A stretch of DNA of 64,000 nucleotides from Lachnospiraceae bacterium (GTDB lineage Bacteria > Bacillota > Clostridia > Lachnospirales > Lachnospiraceae), in NCBI GenBank assembly GCA_017623215.1, contig JAGAPO010000004.1:1-64000 (forward strand), in the 5' to 3' direction. The notes under the pieces are model-generated. The model did not search any database. It had not been told where the DNA came from and saw only the letters and a list, made by a program, of their open reading frames with translations. Shown piece after piece: positions 1-7,837 of the stretch. Each line of letters starts with the position of its first letter. The stretch's first letter is position 1. The translations under genes and the position numbers were made by a program.

Positions 1-94
1 AAGACCCCTTAAAGACGATAAGGTAGATAGGCTTCAGGTGGAAGTGCGGTAACGCACGGAGCTGAGAAGTACTAATCGGTCGAGGGCTTGACCT
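1..94 (+). rRNA. 23S ribosomal RNA, 3' end (partial)
   Basis: The sequence matches the conserved 3' end of bacterial 23S rRNA, including the terminal block GAAGTACTAATCGGTCGAGG followed by GCTTGACC. The gene begins before the window, so only about 94 bases are present. The exact 3' end is placed by similarity to the Bacillus 23S end and could be off by a few bases. Confidence 0.93.
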
Positions 95-249
95 GAAGGT
101 TTGAGACAAAGGATGCAGAAGGATGCATTTGTTCAATGTGATTTTTTAATGAATGTAAGGTAACGCGGTTCGGTGCGTTGCAGGATATAATCAGTTGAGA
201 GAACTCGCTGAATCATATAGATTATGAAAAGAATTATTTCCTATCGTTC

Positions 250-282
250 CCAAGTACAGATGTACTTGGTTTTTTTATTTTG
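250..282 (+). terminator. rRNA operon terminator
   Basis: A perfect 8-bp stem (CCAAGTAC, loop AGAT, GTACTTGG) is followed by a run of seven T and more T-rich sequence, a textbook intrinsic terminator. It closes the rRNA operon. The 155 bases between the 23S end and this hairpin hold no 5S rRNA gene; the conserved 5S core is not recognisable there. Confidence 0.88.
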
Positions 283-345
283 TCTCAGAATTTATCTGTT
301 AAAGTTCTATCTGAAGCATGAGCGCATGTCGGAAAGGCAGAATGT

Positions 346-374
346 TTGACAAAAAGCAGAAAGCCATTTATACT
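346..374 (+). promoter_or_regulatory. Sigma-A promoter of the Crp/Fnr gene
   Basis: TTGACA at 346-351 and TATACT at 369-374 are separated by exactly 17 bp, placing the transcription start near 381 and leaving an ~87-nt leader before the ATG at 468. Confidence 0.75.
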
Positions 375-467
375 GGAACTATCAGACGGCAAAGTGATAC
401 TTGATAACCGGTGGAAAAGTATCCAATAGCCGGAACTTGCGGACAATCCGCAGAAATGGAGATTGGT

Positions 468-1127
468 ATGGATTTTTGTGATTATTTTCCTATTTGGGAT
501 AAATTAACAAAAGAAGAACAGGAAAAGCTGACCGCTTGTGTTAGCCGACGAAGCGTGAAAAAGGGGACAATCCTTCACGATGGATTTGGGGACTGTGTGG
601 GGCTTCTGGTGATTCGAACCGGACAGCTGCGTGCCTATATTTTTTCACCGGAGGGGCGTGAGGTAACATTGTATCGCCTGTTTGAGCGGGATATCTGTCT
701 GTTCTCAGCGTCCTGTATGATGCAGAACGTTCAATTTGAGATCACGATTGAGGCGGAAAAGGATTCGGAAGTCTGGGTGATTCCGCCGAATCTTTATAAG
801 CAGTTGGTGAACGAATCCATCGCGGTATCCAATTATACGAACCAGCTGATGGCAAGTCGATTTTCGGAGATTATGTGGCTGATTGAACAGATTATGTGGA
901 AAAGCTTTGATAAGCGCCTGGCCTCTTTTTTATTGGAAGAAAGCCTCTTGGACGGAACCAACGTTTTGCAGATTACACATGAGAAGATAGCAAATCACAT
1001 GGGAACGGCGCGTGAGGTCGTTACCCGAATGCTTCGCTATTTCCAGAACGAAGGAATGGTCAGATTGACCCGCGGAGCGGTTGAGATTACGGATTCCAGG
1101 AAATTGGAGGAGCTGCGCGACGCATAA
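468..1127 (+). CDS. Crp/Fnr family transcriptional regulator
   Basis: This 219-residue protein has the two-domain layout of the Crp/Fnr family: an N-terminal cyclic-nucleotide-binding-type beta roll (about residues 10-120) and a C-terminal winged helix (about 145-215) containing the helix-turn-helix segment THEKIANHMGTAREVVTRML. The N-terminal part has no Fnr-type cysteine cluster, so a [4Fe-4S] oxygen sensor is unlikely; the effector is unknown. I chose the ATG at 468 because TGGAG lies 6 bases upstream; a GTG at 411 in the same frame would add 19 residues but has no good ribosome binding site. It stands alone, convergent with the short-chain dehydrogenase. Confidence 0.88.
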   Translation: MDFCDYFPIWDKLTKEEQEKLTACVSRRSVKKGTILHDGFGDCVGLLVIRTGQLRAYIFSPEGREVTLYRLFERDICLFSASCMMQNVQFEITIEAEKDSEVWVIPPNLYKQLVNESIAVSNYTNQLMASRFSEIMWLIEQIMWKSFDKRLASFLLEESLLDGTNVLQITHEKIANHMGTAREVVTRMLRYFQNEGMVRLTRGAVEITDSRKLEELRDA

Positions 1128-1204
1128 AGGCTCTGTCTAACAGAATGGAGGCTCATTGAGGCGATGAGATAAAAGAGAATAAGGGAAGCTGCTGCAATAA
1201 AATG

Positions 1205-1300
1205 GAGCTGCTGTAAAATATGCATGAGTGACAGGAAGTCGTACCCGTGTCCAAAAGGTACAGCATCTTGGAAATGCCGACATTTACAGCAGCTCTTTTT
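1205..1300 (+). other. Long-arm inverted repeat ending in a T run
   Basis: GAGCTGCTGTAAA (1205-1217) is perfectly complementary to TTTACAGCAGCTC (1283-1295), which is followed by TTTTT. The 65-base interior has its own small helix, GTACC/GGTAC (1241-1245 and 1257-1261). This looks like a branched terminator-like structure after the Crp/Fnr gene, or a small structured RNA. It matches no RNA family that I recognise. Confidence 0.45.
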
Positions 1301-1336
1301 ATGGGGTTCAGCACTGTTTCATGGGATATCGTAATA

Positions 1337-2086
1337 TCAGGAACGGGCAAGGCCGTCTACGCTGAGTACGACGCCAGTAATATAGGATGCTTCCTCGGAT
1401 GCCAGGAACACAAACGCATTTGCGATATCTTCCGGCTGACCAAGGCGACGGAGAGGAATCTGCGCAATCATCGGCTCGATCACATTTTTCGGAACCGCTT
1501 TCATCATATCGGTCTCCGTAATGCCGGGAGCAACTGCATTGACGCGGATACCCTTAGGGCCAAGCTCACGTGCCAGCGAGAGAGTGAACCCATTTACTGC
1601 GAATTTGGAAGTAGGATAAGCGATTCCGCGGGGCTGTCCGTAGAGACTTACCATGGAAGAAGTACTTAATATAACGCCGCTTCCCTGCTTCTCCATCTGT
1701 TCAGCAGCTGCCTTGGAGCCATTAAACATACCTTTTACATTCAGGTTCATTACCTTATCAAAAGTATCCTCGGTATAATCAGCAAATGACGTGCTTTCCG
1801 ATACTCCAGCGTTATTCACCAGAATATCAATGCGGCCGTATTGTTCAGCAATGGTGTGAAAGGCCTTCTTCACATCATCCAGGCTGCTCAAATCAGGGGC
1901 GATTCCTTCGACCTTTGCATCGGGATTTTCGCTTTTTAACTGAGCGACTGCCTTGTCCGCCGTCTCCTGGCGGCTGGCACAAAGCACTACGAACGCCCCT
2001 TCCTTTAAAAATGCCTTTACTGTTGCCAAGCCGATACCGCGGCTTCCGCCTGTTACAATTGCAATCTTATCTTTTAATCTCATCAT
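1337..2086 (-). CDS. Short-chain dehydrogenase/reductase (FabG-like)
   Basis: This 249-residue protein is a classical SDR, an NAD(P)-dependent oxidoreductase of cytosolic Rossmann fold. The cofactor motif TGGSRGIG is at residues 12-19, the NNAG motif near 90, and the catalytic Ser-Tyr-Lys set is seen as STSS, then YPTSK around residues 142-162. Length and the C-terminal VDGLARS resemble 3-oxoacyl-ACP reductase and steroid/sugar-alcohol SDRs; the substrate cannot be named because there are no fatty-acid genes nearby. AAAGGAGGTG precedes two adjacent ATG codons (2086 and 2083), either of which may be used. It is transcribed towards the Crp/Fnr gene. The 336 bases upstream, to the tRNA genes, are AT-rich and hold the tRNA promoter but no gene. 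Confidence 0.9.
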   Translation of the reverse strand: MMRLKDKIAIVTGGSRGIGLATVKAFLKEGAFVVLCASRQETADKAVAQLKSENPDAKVEGIAPDLSSLDDVKKAFHTIAEQYGRIDILVNNAGVSESTSFADYTEDTFDKVMNLNVKGMFNGSKAAAEQMEKQGSGVILSTSSMVSLYGQPRGIAYPTSKFAVNGFTLSLARELGPKGIRVNAVAPGITETDMMKAVPKNVIEPMIAQIPLRRLGQPEDIANAFVFLASEEASYITGVVLSVDGLARS

Positions 2087-2349
2087 AGAGCACCTCCTTT
2101 AATTGTTGATATATTTTGACGTAATATCAGTTTGCAAATAACATTCTTAATATTTGAGTCTCTTCTCCGGTATGAATGCTATTATGTGCTGTCTGCCTGA
2201 TACTGTAATTAGCTTTTGCAATTATAGTATATGGCATAGATAAAAATATTACTGTAACAATATCACGGTTTCTAACATAATTTGTGGTATATATCGAAGC
2301 GGTCGAACCATTCCAAATTGAAAAAGATTGAGAAAATCTAAAAAAACAC

Positions 2350-2378
2350 TTGCATTTTTAAAATAACTGTGTTACAAT
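2350..2378 (+). promoter_or_regulatory. Promoter of tRNA-Asn
   Basis: TTGCAT at 2350-2355 and TACAAT at 2373-2378 with 17-bp spacing lie 45 bases before the tRNA-Asn gene. Confidence 0.65.
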
Positions 2379-2422
2379 ATAATGCGTTAAGTCGCTGATA
2401 ACCATCAGCCGCAAGACATTTT

Positions 2423-2494
2423 TCCTCGATAGCTCAATGGTAGAGCGCACGGCTGTTAACCGTGATGTTGTTGGTTCGAGCCCAACTCGGGGAG
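2423..2494 (+). tRNA. tRNA-Asn (GTT)
   Basis: A 72-base cloverleaf with acceptor strands TCCTCGA and TCGGGGA (one T-G pair), D-arm AGCTCAATGGTAGAGC, anticodon GTT in the loop CTGTTAA and T-arm loop GGTTCGAGCCC. CCA is not encoded. Confidence 0.95.
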
Positions 2495-2517
2495 CTGTAT
2501 TATAAAAAGAATGAGGG

Positions 2518-2546
2518 TTGACGCATAATTCTCTTTCTGGTATAAT
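2518..2546 (+). promoter_or_regulatory. Promoter of tRNA-Cys
   Basis: TTGACG at 2518-2523 and TATAAT at 2541-2546 are 17 bp apart, starting transcription just before the tRNA-Cys gene. So the two tRNA genes have separate promoters. Confidence 0.7.
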
Positions 2547-2560
2547 ATCTTATAATATAA

Positions 2561-2631
2561 GGCGACATAGCCAAGCGGTAAGGCGTGGGTCTGCAACACC
2601 CTGATCACCAGTTCAAATCTGGTTGTCGCCT
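2561..2631 (+). tRNA. tRNA-Cys (GCA)
   Basis: A 71-base cloverleaf with perfectly paired acceptor ends GGCGACA and TGTCGCC, anticodon GCA in the loop CTGCAAC and T-arm GTTCAAATC. CCA is not encoded. It sits just upstream of the PLP/trans-sulfuration block. Confidence 0.95.
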
Positions 2632-2636
2632 CTCTC

Positions 2637-2667
2637 AAAGTCCTGAATGTTTAGGACTTTTTTTTTG
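2637..2667 (+). terminator. Terminator of the tRNA genes
   Basis: AAAGTCCT and AGGACTTT form an 8-bp stem around an 8-base loop, followed directly by a long T run. Confidence 0.85.
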
Positions 2668-2707
2668 CGTATTGATTTATAGGTTCCTATTTTAAAAATA
2701 AACCTAC

Positions 2708-2744
2708 ATTACCTATTGACAATATAGGCAATGAATGCTATAAC
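2708..2744 (+). promoter_or_regulatory. pdxST promoter with overlapping inverted repeat
   Basis: TTGACA (2716-2721) and TATAAC (2739-2744) are 17 bp apart. Overlapping the -35 box, ATTACCTAT (2708-2716) and ATAGGCAAT (2724-2732) form a 9-bp inverted repeat with one mismatch, a likely repressor or activator site. A second shorter pair, TAGGTT (2680-2685) and AACCTA (2701-2706), lies just upstream. Confidence 0.6.
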
Positions 2745-2791
2745 ATAACTAACCCAATTGACAAGCAATAAAAAGATAGGAGACTATAATC

Positions 2792-3667
2792 ATGGAAAAT
2801 AACAGATTTGAACTGAATAAAAACCTTGCGCAGATGCTTAAGGGCGGCGTAATTATGGATGTTACCACACCGGAGCAGGCAAAGATCGCGGAAGCGGCAG
2901 GTGCTTGTGCTGTCATGGCTCTGGAGCGAATTCCTGCTGATATTCGTGCGGCGGGCGGAGTCTCCCGTATGAGCGATCCGAAGATGATTAAGGGAATCCA
3001 GAATGCAGTGTCCATTCCGGTTATGGCGAAATGCCGCATCGGCCACTTTGCCGAGGCACAGATTTTACAGGCGATCGAGATTGACTACATAGATGAAAGC
3101 GAGGTGCTTTCTCCGGCAGATGACAAATACCATATCGACAAAACGAAGTTTGATGTGCCGTTTGTCTGCGGAGCAAAGGACCTTGGGGAAGCGCTGCGCC
3201 GCATTAATGAAGGTGCATCCATGATTCGTACCAAGGGCGAACCTGGAACCGGAGATGTTGTACAGGCAGTGCGTCATATGCGATTGATGCAGTCGGAGAT
3301 CCGCAGAATTGGTTCCCTTGCAGAGGATGAGCTGTTTGACACGGCAAAGCAGCTTCAGGTTCCTTATGAATTAGTTTTATATGTTCATGAGCATAAAAAG
3401 CTGCCGGTTGTGAATTTTGCAGCTGGCGGTGTTGCAACGCCTGCGGATGCAGCCCTGATGATGCAGCTTGGTGCAGAAGGAGTATTTGTTGGATCCGGTA
3501 TCTTCAAGTCGGGCAATCCGGAAAAGAGAGCGGCGGCGATTGTTAAGGCAGTCACAAATTATAACGACGCAAAACTGCTGGCAGAGCTTTCTGAGGATCT
3601 GGGAGAGGCAATGGTCGGCATCAACGAGCAGGAAATCGAGCTGTTAATGGCAGAAAGAGGAAAATAA
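2792..3667 (+). CDS. pdxS: Pyridoxal 5'-phosphate synthase, lyase subunit PdxS
   Basis: PdxS (291 residues, the usual length) builds PLP from ribose 5-phosphate, glyceraldehyde 3-phosphate and ammonia, as a dodecamer of (beta/alpha)8 barrels decorated by PdxT. Recognisable segments are [20 protein letters not shown] near the start, the [20 protein letters not shown] segment, the [16 protein letters not shown] segment and the phosphate-binding [14 protein letters not shown] near residue 230. The start ATG follows TAGGAG. It is the first gene of an apparent operon with pdxT three bases downstream and a PLP-dependent enzyme directly after. Confidence 0.98.
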   Translation: MENNRFELNKNLAQMLKGGVIMDVTTPEQAKIAEAAGACAVMALERIPADIRAAGGVSRMSDPKMIKGIQNAVSIPVMAKCRIGHFAEAQILQAIEIDYIDESEVLSPADDKYHIDKTKFDVPFVCGAKDLGEALRRINEGASMIRTKGEPGTGDVVQAVRHMRLMQSEIRRIGSLAEDELFDTAKQLQVPYELVLYVHEHKKLPVVNFAAGGVATPADAALMMQLGAEGVFVGSGIFKSGNPEKRAAAIVKAVTNYNDAKLLAELSEDLGEAMVGINEQEIELLMAERGK

Positions 3668-3670
3668 GGT

Positions 3671-4252
3671 ATGAGAGTCGCAGTTCTTGCCCTCCAGGGG
3701 GCGTTTATTGAACACGAACAGAAGCTTTCTCAATTAAAAGTGCAGTTATTTGAAATCAGACAGAGACGGGATTTGGATAAGCCCTTTGATGGGCTTATCA
3801 TTCCGGGGGGCGAAAGCACGGTTCAGGGAAAGCTGCTTCATGAACTCGGCTTGTTTGAGCCGTTAAAAAAGCGGATTGAGGACGGTCTTCCGGTGTATGG
3901 AACCTGCGCCGGGCTTATTTTGCTGGCCAAGAAAATCGAGAATGATGAAAGAGTTCATTTGGCTACGATGGATATCACAGCAGTGCGCAATGCCTATGGA
4001 CGGCAGTTGGGAAGCTTTCATACAGAGGCGGAATTCAAAGGAATTGGCTTAATACCCATGACCTTCATTCGCGCACCTTATATGAAGGAAGTATCGGAAG
4101 AGGTTGATGTTCTTGCAAGGGTCAACGGACATATTGTAGCGGCCAGACAGAAGAATCAGCTGGTAACGGCATTTCATCCGGAGCTTAATGATGATTTATC
4201 CGTTCATCAATATTTCGTTGACATGATTCGAGAGACGAGTGGAAGGGAGTGA
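3671..4252 (+). CDS. pdxT: Pyridoxal 5'-phosphate synthase, glutaminase subunit PdxT
   Basis: PdxT (193 residues) is the class I glutamine amidotransferase that feeds ammonia to PdxS. The glutamine-site motif GGEST is near residue 46, the nucleophile cysteine is in YGTCAGL near 79, and the His-Glu pair of the triad is in AFHPEL near 170. The gene is 3 bases after pdxS, and its TGA stop directly abuts the next ATG, so translation of the three genes is probably coupled. Confidence 0.98.
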   Translation: MRVAVLALQGAFIEHEQKLSQLKVQLFEIRQRRDLDKPFDGLIIPGGESTVQGKLLHELGLFEPLKKRIEDGLPVYGTCAGLILLAKKIENDERVHLATMDITAVRNAYGRQLGSFHTEAEFKGIGLIPMTFIRAPYMKEVSEEVDVLARVNGHIVAARQKNQLVTAFHPELNDDLSVHQYFVDMIRETSGRE

Positions 4253-5452
4253 ATGAAAATGGGTCAAAGAACATACGGACAGGAATATGGATTCCAGACA
4301 AGGGCTGTTCACACCGGCAACGATGTTGATGGGGAAAGCGGAGCAATCAAACGGCCGATTACAATGGCAAATAGCTATGAGCTGCCGTATGATCCTACGG
4401 ATATGAACTGGTCAAGTGCTGCGGGTAATCTTTACACAAGGAACGGGGGTTCCAATCAAAAGTATTTACAGGAAAAGCTTGCCTCATTGGAAGGCGGGGA
4501 GGACTGCATTGTGCTGTCCAGCGGTGTAGCCGCGCTGTCCGGTTTGTTTTTTGCCCTGCTGGAAAGCGGTGATCATGTAATATTCTCCAGTATTACCTAT
4601 ATTGCGGTGTACCGATTGCTGAACGAGCTGTTTAATAAAAAGTTCCATGTAGAGACAACGATAGTTGATGTGTCTGATCTGGAAGCGATTAAAGCCGCTG
4701 TTCGGCCGAACACGAAGCTCATTCATATTGAGACTCCCGGAAATCCGACGCTTGCTATTTCTGATATACAGGAAATTGCGAAGATTGCTCACGAGAACGG
4801 CGCTTTGTTATCTGTTGATAACACATTTGCGTCTCCATACAATCAAAGACCGATAGAACTTGGCGCTGATTTTACAATAGAAAGTCTGACAAAGTATATC
4901 AACGGACATGGGGATGCCATGGGCGGTGCGATTATCGGTAAAAAGGAATTCCTCGATTCGATTCGTTCCCAGTCACAGATCAATCTGGGGGGAACGATCA
5001 GCCCGTTCAATGCATGGCTGATTATGAGAGGAGCGGTAACGCTTCCGCTGCGCATGAGACAGCATAATGAAAATGCACAAAAGGTTGCCGAGTGGCTGGA
5101 AAAGCAGCCCTGTGTCAGTTTTGTCTCCTATCCGGGACTGAAAAGTCACAAAGGGCATGAAATTGCGAAAAAGCAGATGTTGGCTGGCTTTGGCGGTGTT
5201 CTGTCCTTTGGATTGAAAGCGGATCACGATACACATAACAGATTTGTCAGCAAACTCAAGGTAGTTACCTCGGCAGTTTCTCTTGGACATGACGAAAGCT
5301 TAATTGTGTTTATTGGGGAAAACGATGAGCGTCAATACTTATACCCGGAAGAATTCCATCATGGGTTCTTTCGCTTCAGTGTTGGAATCGAGGATGCCGA
5401 AGATATCATCCATGATTTGGAACAAGCGCTGCAGAGTGTGAACTTATTATAG
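4253..5452 (+). CDS. PLP-dependent trans-sulfuration enzyme (Cys/Met metabolism family)
   Basis: A 399-residue fold-type I PLP enzyme of the cystathionine gamma-synthase/gamma-lyase family. The PLP lysine is in SLTKYINGHGD (about residue 212), preceded by the VDNTFASPYNQRP segment that binds the cofactor ring, and the VLSSGVAALSGLFFAL region is the phosphate site. Members include O-acetylhomoserine sulfhydrylase, methionine gamma-lyase and cystathionine lyases, and sequence reading cannot separate these. Its place in the pdxST operon supplies its own cofactor. Two ATGs are possible (4253 and 4259); GGGAG at 4245-4249 fits the second better by spacing. Confidence 0.9.
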   Translation: MKMGQRTYGQEYGFQTRAVHTGNDVDGESGAIKRPITMANSYELPYDPTDMNWSSAAGNLYTRNGGSNQKYLQEKLASLEGGEDCIVLSSGVAALSGLFFALLESGDHVIFSSITYIAVYRLLNELFNKKFHVETTIVDVSDLEAIKAAVRPNTKLIHIETPGNPTLAISDIQEIAKIAHENGALLSVDNTFASPYNQRPIELGADFTIESLTKYINGHGDAMGGAIIGKKEFLDSIRSQSQINLGGTISPFNAWLIMRGAVTLPLRMRQHNENAQKVAEWLEKQPCVSFVSYPGLKSHKGHEIAKKQMLAGFGGVLSFGLKADHDTHNRFVSKLKVVTSAVSLGHDESLIVFIGENDERQYLYPEEFHHGFFRFSVGIEDAEDIIHDLEQALQSVNLL

Positions 5453-5480
5453 TTCCAAGAGAGCAGGGAGTGTGATTACT

Positions 5481-6389
5481 ATGACATTACAACAATTACG
5501 GTATGCAGTGGCTATTGCCGATCATAAATCCATGAACAAAGCGGCGGCAGAGTTATTTGTGACTCAGCCAAGCCTTTCCAATACAATAAAAGACTTGGAA
5601 AATGAGATTCACACAGAGATATTTGTCCGTTCCAATCGAGGCATTGTAATTACTCCTGCAGGCGAGGAATTCTTAGGATATGCCAGGCAGATGCTGGACC
5701 ATTATCGTCTGATTGAAGAGCGTTATGTGGAAAATGCAGCCAGCAAAAAGAAATTTAGTGTATCAATGCAGCACTATACATTTGCAGTCGAGGCCTTTAT
5801 CCGGATGGCAAAAACCTTTGGCATGGATGAATACGAGTTCGCGGTTCATGAAACAAAAACAAGTGAAGTGATTGAAAATGTGCATCTGAATAAAAGCGAA
5901 ATAGGAATCCTCTATAAGAATGAATTCAATCATAAATTTATTGATAAAATTCTTAAGGAGAATGAATTGGAATTCGTTCCTTTATTCAACTGCAGAATCT
6001 ATGTATATCTGAGTAAGGGGAATCCGCTGGCAGGGAAAAAGGTCATAGATTTTGAGGATCTGCAGCAGTATCCGTGCTTATCCTTTGAACAGGGGGATAG
6101 CAATTCCTTCTATTTTGCAGAAGAGGTATTCAGTACATATGATTACAGGCAGATTATAAAAGCGAATGACAGAGCAACACTTCTCAATCTCATGGTAGGC
6201 TTGAATGGTTATACCTTATGTTCCGGGATTATCTGTTCCGAATTGAATGGAGACGAATATACGGCAATCCCTCTTAATACAGAGGAAACGATGACGATAG
6301 GCTATATCAAACACAAGAGAATGCCTCTTAGTATATTGGGTGTGAAGTATATTGAAGAACTGCAAAAATATAAAGAAAAGGTATTATAA
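5481..6389 (+). CDS. LysR family transcriptional regulator
   Basis: This 302-residue protein begins with the typical LysR start MTLQQLRYAVAIADHKSMNK and a winged helix-turn-helix (residues 1-60, AAAELFVTQPSLSNTIKDLE), then a periplasmic-binding-protein-like effector domain (about 90-300). I chose ATG 5481, with AGGGAG ten bases upstream; a GTG at 5472 is too close to the ribosome site. Lying between two trans-sulfuration genes, it most likely regulates sulfur amino acid genes in the manner of CysB/CmbR-type regulators, sensing O-acetylserine or a related molecule; that is inference. Confidence 0.9.
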   Translation: MTLQQLRYAVAIADHKSMNKAAAELFVTQPSLSNTIKDLENEIHTEIFVRSNRGIVITPAGEEFLGYARQMLDHYRLIEERYVENAASKKKFSVSMQHYTFAVEAFIRMAKTFGMDEYEFAVHETKTSEVIENVHLNKSEIGILYKNEFNHKFIDKILKENELEFVPLFNCRIYVYLSKGNPLAGKKVIDFEDLQQYPCLSFEQGDSNSFYFAEEVFSTYDYRQIIKANDRATLLNLMVGLNGYTLCSGIICSELNGDEYTAIPLNTEETMTIGYIKHKRMPLSILGVKYIEELQKYKEKVL

Positions 6390-6403
6390 AGCAGGACGTG
6401 TTA

Positions 6404-6449
6404 AAATATAGCTTGTTATAGAATGAAACTATAACAAGCTATATTTTTT
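6404..6449 (+). terminator. Terminator after the LysR gene
   Basis: AAATATAGCTTGTTATAG and its perfect 18-base complement flank the loop AATGAAA and run into TTTTTT. It closes the pdxST-containing operon and separates it from the next trans-sulfuration gene. A promoter for that gene is probably in 6455-6490 (TTAACA with TATAAT 19 bp downstream, weak). Confidence 0.9.
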
Positions 6450-6523
6450 GTGAATTAACACTTGACCAATAAAAGCTTATATAATTAGACTACGGTAATT
6501 GAATGGAATAATGGAGGTGCATT

Positions 6524-7666
6524 ATGGCTTACGATATAGAAACAAAATGTATACACTTAGAAGAAAAGGAGCCTACTTGTGATAAATCCGGAGCAATTAG
6601 CTTCCCGATTTACCAGACGGCAACGTTTGCACATTTAGGCTTGGGAAAGAGTACAGGTTATGATTACAGCCGTCTGCAGAATCCAACAAGGGAGCAGGTG
6701 GAAAAAGTCGTTGCAAATCTGGAAGGCGGAGCAGATGCCGTTGCGTTTTCCAGCGGAATGTCTGCGATTGCTGCGGTAATGGAACTGTTTCATCCGGGAG
6801 ACCATTTAATTGTAGATGATGACTTATATGGCGGAAGTGTAAGGTTGTTTTTAAATATCAGCAATAAAAATGGAATCGAGGTAACAAGTGTAAATTTATC
6901 CAAAGAGAGCGCAGAACCTTATATAAAAGAAAATACAAAAGCCATTTTTATGGAGACACCGACGAACCCGATGATGAATGTGATTGATATCCGGAAAATA
7001 TCGGAAGCCGCAAAGAAGAGCAATCTTCTGCTGATTGTAGATAACACATTTTTGTCACCGTATTTTCAAAATCCCCTCAAGCTTGGCGCAGATATTGTTA
7101 TTCACAGTGGTACGAAGTACCTGGGTGGACATAATGATACGATTGCGGGATTTGTAGTATCCGGGACCCGGGAAATTGCCGAAAAGATTCGGTTTATTAT
7201 CAAAACTACAGGTGCAGGACTTTCTCCTTTTGACAGCTGGCTCATATTAAGAGGAATTAAGACCTTAGCGGTAAGAATGGAGAAGGCTCAGGAAAATGCA
7301 TTACGGCTTGCACTGTGGTTAAAAGATAGGCCGGAGGTTGTAAGAACGATTTATCCGGGATTAACAGACCATCCAGGGTATCAGATCATGAAGAAGCAGA
7401 CAAGAGGGTTTGGCGCAATGCTTACTTTTGAGGTATCCTCGAAGGAGTTAGTGGAACAAATACTAAAAAAAGTAAAGATCATACAGTTTGCAGAAAGTCT
7501 GGGAGGAGTAGAGACGCTGATTACATATCCCATTACGCAGACGCATGCAGATGTACCGCCGGAAAGTCTGGCGAAGAATGGAATTAATGATAGAGTTCTG
7601 AGACTTTCTGTTGGAATAGAAAATAGCGAGGATTTAATTGGCGATTTGGAACAGGCGTTTCGCTAA
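6524..7666 (+). CDS. PLP-dependent trans-sulfuration enzyme (cystathionine gamma-synthase/lyase type)
   Basis: A 380-residue paralogue in the same family as the gene at 4253. It has the substrate-binding YSRLQNPTREQVE motif near residue 43, FSSGMSAI near 75 at the phosphate site, VDNTFLSPYFQNP near 170 and the PLP lysine in SGTKYLGGHND near 195, followed by the ESLGGVETLITYP segment characteristic of cystathionine gamma-synthase/gamma-lyase and O-acylhomoserine enzymes. AATGGAGGTGC precedes the ATG. It is a separate transcription unit, probably regulated by the LysR product encoded immediately upstream. Confidence 0.92.
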   Translation: MAYDIETKCIHLEEKEPTCDKSGAISFPIYQTATFAHLGLGKSTGYDYSRLQNPTREQVEKVVANLEGGADAVAFSSGMSAIAAVMELFHPGDHLIVDDDLYGGSVRLFLNISNKNGIEVTSVNLSKESAEPYIKENTKAIFMETPTNPMMNVIDIRKISEAAKKSNLLLIVDNTFLSPYFQNPLKLGADIVIHSGTKYLGGHNDTIAGFVVSGTREIAEKIRFIIKTTGAGLSPFDSWLILRGIKTLAVRMEKAQENALRLALWLKDRPEVVRTIYPGLTDHPGYQIMKKQTRGFGAMLTFEVSSKELVEQILKKVKIIQFAESLGGVETLITYPITQTHADVPPESLAKNGINDRVLRLSVGIENSEDLIGDLEQAFR

Positions 7667-7837
7667 AAAAGGCGGAGATATGCGTGGTAAGTTGGTTGGT
7701 TTATTTAGAAGGAGGAGACAGAATATTAGCGCATCGTTCAGAAAATAATGTTGATCTACCTGTTGAAAAAATGTTATTTCTGGGATATTATAAAGAGAAG
7801 GATGAGGTTATATCATACAGAAAAGAGGATTATCGGA

